Source: Anaspis maculata (Eukaryota > Arthropoda > Insecta > Coleoptera > Scraptiidae). Taken from it: a stretch of DNA of 64,000 nt. Shown piece by piece: positions 1 through 10,829 of this stretch (positions are counted from its first letter, which is position 1; the number at the start of each line of letters is the position of its first letter). The notes below the pieces were generated by a model, which was not told where the DNA came from, did not search any database, and saw nothing but the letters and a program-made list of their open reading frames with translations. The DNA is taken from positions 32,108,177-32,172,176 of the forward strand of contig OX421964.1 of the NCBI GenBank assembly GCA_949128115.1, read 5' to 3'. Position numbers and translations under genes: made by a program.

Positions 1-1067
1 ACAAAATATCAACCCTCTACTATTTTTTCCGAAGTTGCTGAGGTTTTTTGAACATAGTGACTGGACTAATATGCGCTATCATTGCTTTCCAAAAAAACGT
101 ATCGTACGAAGGTTTGAGAACGGCTGATTAACAGGGTCCTTCATCGCCGCTGCTATTCTATTTGATTCAGCTTCTGTAAATACCAATAACCTCTATGATT
201 GAATCGACCATTAATTTTCTGTACTTCAATTGCCAGGAAGAGTGCGTTTAATGTCTGGCTAGTGCCCGTTGATTGATGCGTTGATTGACCATGACCAGTG
301 TTTGTTATCTATCATGGCGGATTTGTCGGCACAGTATTTGGCGCCATGACAATGTACGCTATCATCAGTCCAGTTTAGATATAGGTCTGGTGGTACACTA
401 TGGTGATAGAACCCAATAAAAATCCAACGAAACTCTTTGAAATTTTGTCTTTATTAAACCGTTGTTAACTCCACACTATTTTGTTGAAAATATTGACTCG
501 TTTCGCCCTTAAAATTGTGTGGAGTTGACAACGGTTTATTAAATACAAAATTCAAGTAATGCCTCCACTATTAGAGTATCAATCAAACTTAAACTCTCTC
601 AACTTAATCTCTAGCAGTTTCGCTATGTAGTCAATGTTGAATAAGTCAGAACAAAATGAAACGAAAAGAAGGGCGACGTGGTAGAAATCGGGAATTGTGT
701 GCGTAACAACGTAACACACGCGTATTGATGGTTGACGCTAATGGCTATCTACAACGAACGGCCTTGGAGGGGCGCCGGGTATTCCCACAGAATAGAATCC
801 GCACATGGTACGTTTCCCGCCCGTGTATAACGAAAAACAACCTATTATGCTCAAGCTCGGAGCTTCGCAATAGCGCGCGTTCCGTCCGGTTCGGCTTTCC
901 TTTAAATTCTCATATTCGGCCTGAGCTCGTGTCAGTCAGCGATGCGAGGGGGTAACGCAGCGGCGTTGATATTATCGACTGTATAAACACCACTTGGCGG
1001 AACACAGTGTTGTATAGTTTTGCCAGCCAGCCCCCCAACTGCAGCAAGCAGTTAGCAGTAGTAAGTC
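1..1067. other. Upstream region and 5' flank of the nicotinamidase gene
   Basis: No convincing coding sequence is seen before the first exon at 1068. One hairpin repeat (437-555) is present. From about 700 to 1060 the sequence becomes richer in CpG than its surroundings. It contains TCAGT initiator-like words near 930, so the promoter and 5' leader of the downstream gene probably lie here. No TATA box is obvious. Confidence 0.4.
437..555. repeat. Short hairpin repeat, MITE-like
   Basis: The left arm reads TTGAAATTTTGTCTTTATTA and then an ACCGTTGTTAACTCCACAC block. The right arm carries the reverse complement (GTGTGGAGTTGACAACGGT, then TTATTAAATACAAAATTCAA). The arms are about 45 bp with a short spacer of about 30 bp. 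The size and structure fit a small non-autonomous foldback element. No target duplication was identified. Confidence 0.6.
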
Positions 1068-4000
1068 ATGTCCGATGGTCCCGACGCCGCCAACAACCCC
1101 ATGCCCATCGATTCGCACAACCACCAGGACAATTTCGATTTCATGTGCAGCATGGACGCGTGCTTCTCGGCCTTCGACAAGGACTGGTGAGTATCCGGTG
1201 ACGACCGATGAGACACTGCGCCTCGTTTTACTAGGTTGACCGGTGATAAATCTCTAAGATTAGCACCGGGACAGATCCGGACTCGCAAGATTTTGTGCCC
1301 AACAACTTTCTCGATTTTCGCTGGATCTATTCAGTTTAAGTTTTTTTTTTTCGTATACAGGGTGTTCGGTACTAGGGGTCCTAAAATGCTTCCTTAAAAA
1401 GATACAGGGTGCGTTGAACTTCACTATTTTAAATCGTTTTTTTACCGTAACTTTTGAACCATTTGAGTGATTCCAATCAAATTTGAACCAAAGTTTACTG
1501 AAATAAGTCTTCATCGTTGATAATACCGCGATTCATCAAAACTTTCCACGGGGGTAGATAATAGGGAGAGTGCCCCTTTTTTCTCCCCTATTTTTACCTC
1601 TCCTTATTGTTTTTTTGAATTGTTGATTTTTTCGGATTCTACAATCAATTTAGAAGAAAAAGTTACTCCTGCAAAATATTGATTAGCTTATTCACATTCA
1701 AAATATTCAAGTGGGTGTGAATTTTTGAAAACGCGTCGAAGCGCAGAGCTCACATGATTTCAAAATTCAAAAATTTTATGCACATCTGAATTTTATGAAA
1801 ATTTGATATTGAATAAAACTAGCACATTTTCAAACTGCAGTCCAAAATAAAATCCAGATGTTCATGCCAAAAATTTCAAGTTTGAAAACACGATCGAAGT
1901 TTCAAACCTAAAAACGAAGTCTCTAAAACGAAGTCTCCAATCTAAATTTTGCAAGTAACTTTCTAAATCTTCTAAATTGAACAAAGAATCCGAAAATAGA
2001 AACAATTTGAAAAAATAATTAGAGTAAGTAAAAATATGGCAGAAAAATAGTACCACCCCCGTATTATTTACCTCCCTGAAAATGTTCAATCAATCGGTAT
2101 TATTGTTCGATAAAGACTTATTTGAGTAAACTTTGGCTGAAATTTGATTAAAATCGGTTCAACGGCAACGGTTCAAAACTTATGGTGGAAAAACGATTAA
2201 AAAAAGTCAATTTCAACACCCTCTGTATCTTTTTAAGGAAGCAATCTGGACCATGAGTTTTATTTTCTTTCGACTTTATTTTTGATGGGGAATCAATCAT
2301 ACCCCAAAACACAGACTTTCGAAGTTTATAATAACCAGTACCTAACATTCTGTATAATTATAATACTTAATTAATATCAAGTTGAATTGTTTTTTGATTT
2401 GCAATTGTCATTAAAATTAATCCCATGACCCATGAAATTACATAGGTAAATAAAATTTTCGGGAGATTGATGCAACCGAGGATTAGTTAGGAATAATTTC
2501 AAGCAAAGCAACTCACAACGAAGTTACGATTTTTATAAACGTTTCTTGAACAACACAATGTCACACTGTAAACTATCTGAGTATTACTAACTTAACGATA
2601 AATATTGATAAAAAGGTTGTGTAATAGAATAGCCGTATAAAATTCTGACGATGACTTACTTTTCTTATTTGGGTTTTTATTGCGAACAGTAAAATAGGTA
2701 GGCATGCAAGTGTTTTACAATGATAATAACTGCCTAGGACGAGGCCTAGGATGCATGCCGAACTGCACAATTTGTCACTATAATGACTTTATTATTATTT
2801 ACAGTATTTACACCTTCACTGAGTCACTATGGACATTTCTTTATTCCATAAGTACCTACTTACCTAGTTTTTTTTTTAAATTTTAGTTGGTACTTTTAGT
2901 TGACATGACCTCGTAAAAAGAACCTTCACTTGACCTTTTCATGTGAAATGTTATACCTACTAAAGTCAAGAGAGTAATGCACAAAATCGACTGCGATCTT
3001 CTATTTCTATGCCTTGATCTGACCTGACTATATTGACAGTATTTGGTTAAACCTGTGATTCGATCATACTTAATGTGGGTACCGGACAAAAACCTTCACT
3101 TGATTTGACTGCAATAAAACTATACATTGTTATTTTTTGTATTGTTTTCATATTGCTTACTTTGCACAGCTCGAAAGTGGTTTGCACTTTTTGTTTCAGT
3201 TTATTACTGTCTGAAATTTTCTGACCTGGACAAACATTTCTTTATCCTTGAAGTGATAATAACATATAATAATTTCCGTGCACCAAAAAAAAGGCAACTA
3301 ACTCAATAAGTGTTCTTCATTTTCTTTGAAAAAGTTGTAGAAGTAATGATATTTCTGGCCGAATCATCAACTACCATCCGGGACGCTACTGAAGAGTGAA
3401 GACGAATATCGGAAATAAATTGAAACACAAAATGTATTGAGAATCGAAACTACAACAAATGACAAGCAGGCTATGGAACGAAAAACAAGTGATAACTGTC
3501 GGCAAAAAAAGTGAAATGAATACAAAAAGCTCAAGAAGAAACATTGCTCCCAGGATCTCTAGACGTAGACGACACAAGCATCTTCAAAGCTTCACGAATT
3601 GAAGAGGTCTTCCGCTGAATGGAAAATTTTCCTTGCTGACGAATACAAACACAACGTTGTTTCAAATGTCCTGCAGGCTGTTGAATGCTGGCTCATCTAT
3701 GCCCATACGTTGATTTCTTCGAATCTCGTGTTTCTGGGCCGCTACCCATTATTACCTACAAGACTGAACAGTCTTTTCGTTTGAAAACATGACGCGTTGT
3801 TCCAAAAGTTCTGTCCATGATTCAAGAATTCATTTGCAAACTGAACTCGTTCGTCAGTAAGTTAGATCTGTGCAGCAACAGAGTTCCTCAATCCGTAGCG
3901 GTTCAAACGTGTATGTGCAGGCTATTCTTAGAGATCCTGGGAATAATGTTTCTTCTCGGACTCCTACAGCGGTAGGTACTAAACGGATTTTGTTGGATGA

Positions 4001-7000
4001 ATTCAACCCCAGAGCGTTGTCTTCCATCTCAGTTGACACCCTTTCAATGTCTTCTCGGGCTGGCCTTCGCAGTCTATGTTCTTCTTGCCAGCGCTTCTTG
4101 ACGTAAAACATCCAACTTTTGTTGACATCGAGTTCTGTAGCCACTGCACTTATGAATCAGTTTTCTCCCAACTTAGTTATGGCCCCCATTCTTCGCGCTT
4201 CCATTAAATGTCTTGGAATTTTGTTCCCGTGTATGTCCATGACAGTTATCAATACAGAATGGAGATAGAAGTCCAAGAACTTCAGGCTGACACCCACGCC
4301 TATGATGTAGTGATGAAATTACAACAGGCAAATTTGCCGTTCACTTTTGGGTCGCGTCAACTGTACATACCTACACACGTTTACCGCGTTTTATACCCTC
4401 ATTTTCCACCCTTGTTTTCCGAATTAGAGTTGGAATGTTTGTTTTCAGATTTTTTGTGATATTCACCTGAAATATGTAACTGTGGGTACCTCGGCTCAAA
4501 GCTCTCTTCTGGTCAAATCTAATTTGCTGCCTTAGCTCCTAGCGTCCTAGCTTTGTCGCCGCCTCGGCTGCAAAGCACAGTTTCTGACGAAAAAAATCAC
4601 CTTTAAAGCCTTGGTACAGGGCGATTAAAATATCTCATTGTCATAATGACTTTAAAAGAATTGCAAGAAGTGTTTGCAAGAAGTGTTTTGTGCGGATGCA
4701 CAAATCATGTCAGTGAGTGAGGTCTGGTCAGTTGAAGCGTTGAGTGGAAATATACAAAGAGGCGTCATGGTAACCTTTTTGCATTGGCTGGTAGATGATA
4801 CCACGCTACAAGGAACTTCCGAAGCCAGCTTTGCAGCGGATCGTTTTCTAATAAAAATAATGCGGTGTACCTGAAGGACTTTGTTCTGATGTCAGTTTTC
4901 CCTTTATTCAGAAACAGAAATTCAGTGCACACCAAATGGTTGATAATTTTTACTGATATTGTAATTTTTTTCATAAAGAATTCTAAACTGCTTACGCCTG
5001 TCTACTATTAGAAAATCGGAAATAATGGAGAACAGAAGCCTTTTGAACTCTGGCTTTAGTAATTAACCAAAAAATCAGGCAATAATAATTCACAGTCTGC
5101 TATAAATAGAGGGCTAAATCGACTTGTATCAATATAATAACTACATAATTTACTAATCATTTAGTGAAGGAATATCAGGGCGCCGTTGTTGAAAACATGA
5201 AAAGCCCAATTCATTTCTCAGTTTCGGACTAGTAGTAGACTAGTAGCTACTTATTACCCACCTAAATTACATTGTGCAGTGTCAAGGCTGTCGAATTTTG
5301 ACCTATTATACCGGTTATGTAAATTTCAATGGGTAATGGTGCGGAAACGTCCAAAGAATAGGTAGAGTTTAGAATTCCCGTGAACTCTCACCTTCACAAG
5401 TTCATTTTGAGCGCATTTAATTATAAATTCGAGGCACACGATTTCGGGAGCAGAGAGGAGGACCTTCTCACCTTGACATTTGGCAAAATTGGAATTCCAT
5501 ACCGCGAAATTGAGCTCCCCACATCGAAAAGGTAGATTGCTAATTATTATTAACGTGTAGCAAATGGTTTCAAACAGTATTTATATAGTTGCTGTTTATG
5601 CTGAAAGTGTTGCTAAAAGCGCACACGTCTGAAGACGTTTCCTGAAGACTCATGCAAAGGTATCGATTCCAAATCGGTGCAAGCTTTTAGGTTTCGCATT
5701 ATAAATAGACATTGCTGCAGTACCTCTACAAGCTCAAATCAAAACAAATCAAGCGTTACTCCACTCTTGGGTATCATGGCGCATAATCAAAGATTTAGTA
5801 GATTTAATTTAGATTTCGCAGTCCCAGGTTTCCTCCCAATTAGTTACACAAGTCAAAATTAAAATCGACCTGAATTTATGGGGGTAGGTATGGGTAGACT
5901 CCACCCCCACATACACAAAAGTAGTCGTAGGTTGTTATGATGAGGGTTGAGGAGAATGAGCTATTTTTACTCATCCTTACTGCTCAAAAGCTGAAGGTGG
6001 CTCCAATCGATTCGAAACTTCCGTTTTATTCGCGTGTTTGGAAATTGACGATAATGCGCGATTATTTAACAATTTTATTGTCTGTTACAGCGACGGTAAC
6101 TTAAATCCGGATGAATTCCGCACACTCTGCGGTGCCCTTTTTCGAAATCCGAGCGGCGAGACTTACGAGCTCGGCGAGAAAATGTTGAGCGAAATTTTCA
6201 ATATTTTCGATGCGAATGGCGATGGAAAAATCGACAGGGATGAGTTCGCTCTTTGCTGGAACAAATGGATTAAAACTGTGAGTTCAAGGTCTTTTCTGAA
6301 AGAAGTTTTTGGTGACAGTAAGGTTTATTTCAGATCGTCCGTCCCGTCTCAGCCTTGTTAGTGATCGACGTGCAAAATGACTTCATCAGTGGCAGCTTGA
6401 ACATCACCAACTGTCCCGCCAAGCAAAACGGAGACGAAGTGCTCACACCCATAAATAACCTTCTGGACACTGTGAATTTCGATTCGGTTTACTACTCATA
6501 CGACTGGCATCCGAGTGATCACGTTTCGTTTATAGACAATGTTTCACTGAGAAAACTGCACGAGTCCAGCCCAGTCACTGCGGAAAAAGCGCAAGTGTAC
6601 GATACGGTGATATTCGATTGGGATCCGCCAATGGTACAGAAGCTGTGGCCCAGCCACTGCATTCAGAACACTTGGGGGTCGGAGCTGCACAGGGATCTCA
6701 AGGTGGGTTCATTAAGTAAGTTCTCGATTGACCACTACAACTATGAGGGCGGCTATTGTTGAAAGTATATGAGAATTGAGGCTTGAGGGTCTTAACGCCC
6801 AAATCCTGTAGTACTTTGGATAAATTAGCCCGGATCGTTTGGGATTGGTTCCTTCTCACCAGTATTACCTATAAATTAAAAATTATGGGAAAACAAAGGC
6901 TGAATTTGAACAGAAGAAAATACCATCCAAAATTTTCAATCACAATCGTTCATAAATGAATTTGAAGTGCTCCCTCCCAGCTGTTGCTGCTGTCGATGAG

Positions 7001-8462
7001 GACCAAAACTCAAGACGCGAAAGGAGCCCTCCCTATTGGTCAGCATATTGCGTAACTTACTTTCTGCGACCATGGGAAATAAGTGCAGAACATCTTAATT
7101 TGAAATGCCAAAACATACAGGTTTATGACCATATTTTACAAGTGGCCCATAAGTTCCTGATCGATTTGAAAGCGCTGTAACTTCGTTTCTATTTTTTTTT
7201 GTAAATAAATTATTTGATAAAGTAGACCTTGAACGGGAGTTTTGTTTATATCACCATTGGAGAATCACGTCTTTTAAATCAGTTGTTTGAGAGACGTGTT
7301 TCAACACGTTCCGTTCCGCAGTTCCGTTTTCGGCCTCGCAACGTCGGGTTCTTTCGAGAGCTCTTTCCATAACTTTTCGTAAAATGTCTGGGTCCAACTC
7401 TCGGATCTCGGATCAATATTTCAGGTTGCTGGATAGTTTCCGGCTTTTTGGTTCGTAAAGTTTACGAACTTCACCCTTTAGATACCCTCAGAGAAAAAAT
7501 CGGGAGCCGTACCATGTACCATGGAACCATGGAAGGACAATGAATCCAGATTTAAGTAGAGAATCCCAAAAAACATTCTAAAAAGAGTCCAACGGCAACT
7601 ATTTTGAAGACTTATTTCTTATAACTATTGTAATAAAACTCCCATGTTTTAGCTTTGATTTACAGGGAATATAATTTGAAGAAATCGTAAAAAGAGTTAC
7701 CACCCTTTGATTTTTTTTTATCGAAAATTATAGTCCGAGGAGTAAACCGCGTTGGAAATCCGGTATATACCTTATTTATGGAAATCATCGAAAACGATCG
7801 GGAATAATTGGAAATCTTTGGAAATTATCAAAAACTGGAAATCAGCATATAGTTACCATTTAGTCCGCGGTTTAGGTACCCCTCGTGAAAGCAAAGAATG
7901 TTTTAATAATTGTTTGTGTGCTTCCTAGAAGATTCCATATACCTATCATATCGTTCTGACGGAATGCGATACTTTTGAGACACCTGAATTTATAAAATGT
8001 TTTGTGCAGGTTATCGACAACGCGAAGAAAATCTACAAAGGCACTAATCCAGACGTGGATTCATACTCTCTATTCTGGGACAACCAGAGGATCTCAGAAA
8101 CGAAACTGCAAAGCTTACTGAAGCAAAGAAACATTACCGATTTGTACTTATGTGGCCTGGCTTATGACGTCTGCGTTGGTGAATATCAACTTTCGTCAAG
8201 TACTGAAGGATTTTCTTAACTCATAAAACTTCCAGCATTCACGGCCAAAGATGCAATAAATTCAGGCTACAGGACAATCCTCCTAGAAGACTGTTGCCGA
8301 GGAGTCGACCTGCTGGACATTGAAAAAATCAAAAACTTCGTCAGAGAAAATCACGGGATTATCGCCAATTCCACCGAGGTCAAAGCTATGACGAAAGGCA
8401 ACGATCGCAGGCCTGAGCTTGGCTACAAGCTGGCGCTTGAGCTTAAAAAGAACAGAAAATAG
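1068..8462 (+). CDS. Naam: Nicotinamidase with N-terminal EF-hands (Naam-type), five exons
   Basis: Exons are 1068-1186, 6091-6277, 6334-6702, 8010-8178 and 8236-8462. All junctions are GT-AG and in phase, giving 356 residues, about the length of Drosophila Naam. The enzyme hydrolyses nicotinamide to nicotinate and ammonia in NAD salvage. Two canonical EF-hand loops come first (about residues 37-48, DKDCDGNLNPDE, split by intron 1, and 80-91, DANGDGKIDRDE). The isochorismatase-fold domain follows. Its catalytic triad is visible: Asp114 in VIDVQNDF, Lys235 in YKG and Cys280 in YDVC. Metal ligands Asp159, His161 and His165 lie in DWHPSDH, and His210 in WPSHC. The start is supported by an in-frame TAA at 1062-1064. 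Intron 1 (4.9 kb) holds a foldback element. Introns 2-4 show no genes. EF-hands suggest calcium sensing, which is inference. Identity is very likely. Confidence 0.93.
1358..2352. mobile_element. Foldback DNA element with CAGGGTG-type ends, in Naam intron 1
   Basis: The left end begins TA|CAGGGTGTTCGGTACTAG and the right end is its diverged reverse complement (CTAGTACC-like, then ACATTCTG|TA). The element is flanked by TA on both sides, as for Tc1/mariner-superfamily insertions. The arms run at least 180-260 bp (left 1358-1540, right about 2085-2352). They enclose about 500 bp of AT-rich DNA without a transposase. It is probably non-autonomous. Confidence 0.75.
2353..6090 (+). other. Remainder of Naam intron 1
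   Basis: This is AT-rich sequence with no convincing coding exon between the foldback element and the acceptor at 6089-6090. It holds an inverted repeat (3531-3960) and a small direct repeat of GCAAGAAGTGTT near 4662-4688. Several chance reading frames of 60-100 codons occur, none with recognisable motifs. Confidence 0.5.
3531..3960. repeat. Inverted repeat with diverged arms in Naam intron 1
   Basis: The word CAAGAAGAAACATTGCTCC (then CAGGATCTCT) on the left is matched in reverse complement near 3931-3960 on the right. Similarity continues inward at a lower level. Read from either arm, similar peptides appear (EETL-PGSL, later RIEE). This suggests two opposed copies of a once-coding repeat. 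The family is not recognised. Confidence 0.45.
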
Positions 8463-9464
8463 CACCACCACCAAGTAGTATAAGTAGCTTCTTCGATGTT
8501 ACGCTTGCAAGAGTTACCTACAAGAAGTAAGAGCAGTACTTAGTGATTGGAACAGGGAATACAGGGTACGAGGCCTAATACATTCCGTAAAATAGGCACA
8601 AAGTTCGTGATCTGCTTATTTAGCTTTTTCAGTATTATTGCTCTTGGTTTGCTCTTTTAAAATTATGGTTCAAGTACTTATATTAGCAATGCATTCGGAG
8701 GGAAGCTGTATGGCACCTCAAAATATTGTTTATTTATTGATGGAACTAAAAACAATGTACTTAAAGCAAAAATAAAAACACTACCCATGTTGAATTTAAA
8801 ATAAGGTCCCTGCTTTGGCGAAGCGTGAAATTGAGTCGTTTGCAGGCAAACCGCAATGCGCGTGGCTTGGGCAAGTTGCATAAAATGCCAGTTAAAGTTC
8901 TACAACTTCGTAAAAATATTCGGAGTGTGTACAATTTCTACGAATTTATTTCTCATTCAGCAGTTTGTACAGGTAGTTCAGGTAGAAATGTTTTTGACAA
9001 AACTTTTTTAATGATGTTTTTTTAATAGGTAATATGTGAATAGGTAATTAGAGTGAGGACTTACGTATGGTGAACTTCAAGCGATTAAAATTTTCTGAGG
9101 GTGTTGAAAAAAAAAGGAACGAGAAAAAATGCCCGGAGTTCACCAGTCTACTTTTTTCAGCAATTAAAGTAAATTAACAACTATTATACCTCTGATGAAA
9201 GATACAATTAGCAATTAGCTAATTCGCGCGTTCTTTGCAATTCAGACATGCACATTCCAAATTCTACAATAACACCATTCAAGCTCCTAATCTGCATCAT
9301 TAGCAACCAGTTATTATTGCCTACTGTAACGGCTGCATGCTATCTCCACCTTCTTCATTCATTCTTAAATTTCTCTGTTATGTAAAAATGAATTTTTTCG
9401 TGTCTCTGCCCTGTACCTAACTACTGTGAGATTCTCCTAGTTTCACTACTTTATTGTGATTATA
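8463..9464. other. Naam 3' flank and intergenic spacer
   Basis: No gene is seen. An AATAAA at 8771-8776, about 310 bp after the Naam stop, is the best candidate polyadenylation signal. The rest is AT-rich and unremarkable up to the foldback element at 9465. Confidence 0.45.
8771..8776 (+). terminator. Candidate polyadenylation signal of Naam
   Basis: A canonical AATAAA hexamer lies 309 bp downstream of the stop codon on the same strand. Cleavage site not determined. Confidence 0.4.
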
Positions 9465-10134
9465 CAAAGTGTCCTGAAAATACACCGACAACGTTCTAAG
9501 GCAGCTTCCTCTCATCAAAACAAGAAAAAAAGTTCCCATGAACATGGGTCTGGAAACGCTTCCTAGGGGAGCTACAGGCCCCTAAAGGTGGGACCCTGAA
9601 GATGGTTTTTATTCAATATCTCCGAAACCGTTCAAGGGAAATCAATCAATTTTCACACATCCACTAACCTTCTCATGCCCAACAAAATGAGACAAGAAAA
9701 ATTCCACCATAATTCACCAGGGGTGGGTCAGGCTGAGGTGTGGGGGTAAAAATAACCCTAACTTGTTTGAATGTGGATTGTTTCTGAATTTAACAAGAAA
9801 TTATAGAATATTGGTGTTTTCTACCAAGGAAAGGTCCCCTTGTTCAACCTCGATAGATGCACCGTTTACGAAATATTTGAGTTTGAATGTATGAAAACGT
9901 GGTCAGAAATGCAAATTTTTAATTACGATATTCAAGACTAAAGGAAAACTATTTTAAAGCAACTTCATTTTTGTTAGGCATTCAAATTTTGTTAGGCATA
10001 AAAAGGTTATTAAATGTGTCAAGTTTGATTGATTTTCCTTGAACGGTTTCGGAAATATTAAATAAACAATCATCTTCAGGGTCCCACCTTTAGGGGCTTG
10101 TAGCTCCCTTATGAAGCGTTTCCGGACCCATGTT

Positions 10135-10344
10135 TGTAATGTTAGTGAAAACCGTTGGATTGATTGTAATTATACGTTTATTAGCACACACATGAGAACA
10201 TAAGAACTTAGGTTAACACACAGGATCGATATGCGCTCAGCCGCTTGTCAAGAGGACCAGATGGCGGTGCCCTTCGGGGCAAGGCTGCAACTTAACCGTT
10301 GCCAACTTAGTAATAAAGTAATGTTGAATAACCCTAACGGTACA
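10135..10344 (-). repeat. 3' LTR of the Gypsy element
   Basis: 210-bp copy identical to the 5' LTR. It directly follows the purine tract at 10345-10352 in element orientation and abuts the target duplication ATGTT on its outer side. It carries the minus-strand AATAAA at 10177-10182. Confidence 0.95.
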
Positions 10345-10352
10345 TCCTCCTT
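10345..10352 (-). promoter_or_regulatory. Polypurine tract
   Basis: The minus strand reads AAGGAGGA immediately before the 3' LTR. This is the standard position of the plus-strand primer. It is short but correctly placed. Confidence 0.6.
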
Positions 10353-10483
10353 ATCAAGTACAAACGAGTAATATGCGAACAAATTGGTACATAGTGAGGA
10401 AGTACAATCAATAAACTTAGCATAAATATTATAGTAACTTAGACTTAAATGACATAAACTGGACACTGAGGGTGAACATGAAG

Positions 10484-10829
10484 TTATTTTAAATAATAGT
10501 CGGACAAATATGTAGGGGTCTTTCGAACACGGGAAGCACGCGATTCAATAGTCACTTCTTGCAGAATATCAGGTGTACGGTCAACAGACGTTGGGGAGGG
10601 CGGACTCGCACTATCACATGTTTCCGTGTTCACAGTTTCTGGCACAATTTCTGGTGGAGTTACAATACATTGATCATTCACGGTTACAATGTCCTCAGGT
10701 ACATTTACAATTTCGGATGTTATTATTGGTTCGGGTGGTAAATCAGGCTGGGGAACAAGTTCCTGAGGAGCACTAATCAAAGCCGTCCGATTACGGCGAT
10801 AAGTACCCCTTTGAGTTTGAACAATGTAC
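10484..10829 (-). pseudogene. Frameshifted C-terminal tail of the Gypsy Pol protein
   Basis: A different minus-strand frame (open 10993-10484) continues the integrase C-terminal pattern. It has a basic RRNR-containing stretch right after the point where the main frame stops. It then runs through a Pro/Glu-rich spacer to a tail ending TPTYLSDYYLK. Basic residues plus a YL.DY ending are common at the ends of insect Gypsy Pol proteins. It is separated from the main frame by a single-base shift, so it is unlikely to be translated unless by frameshifting. Confidence 0.7.
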
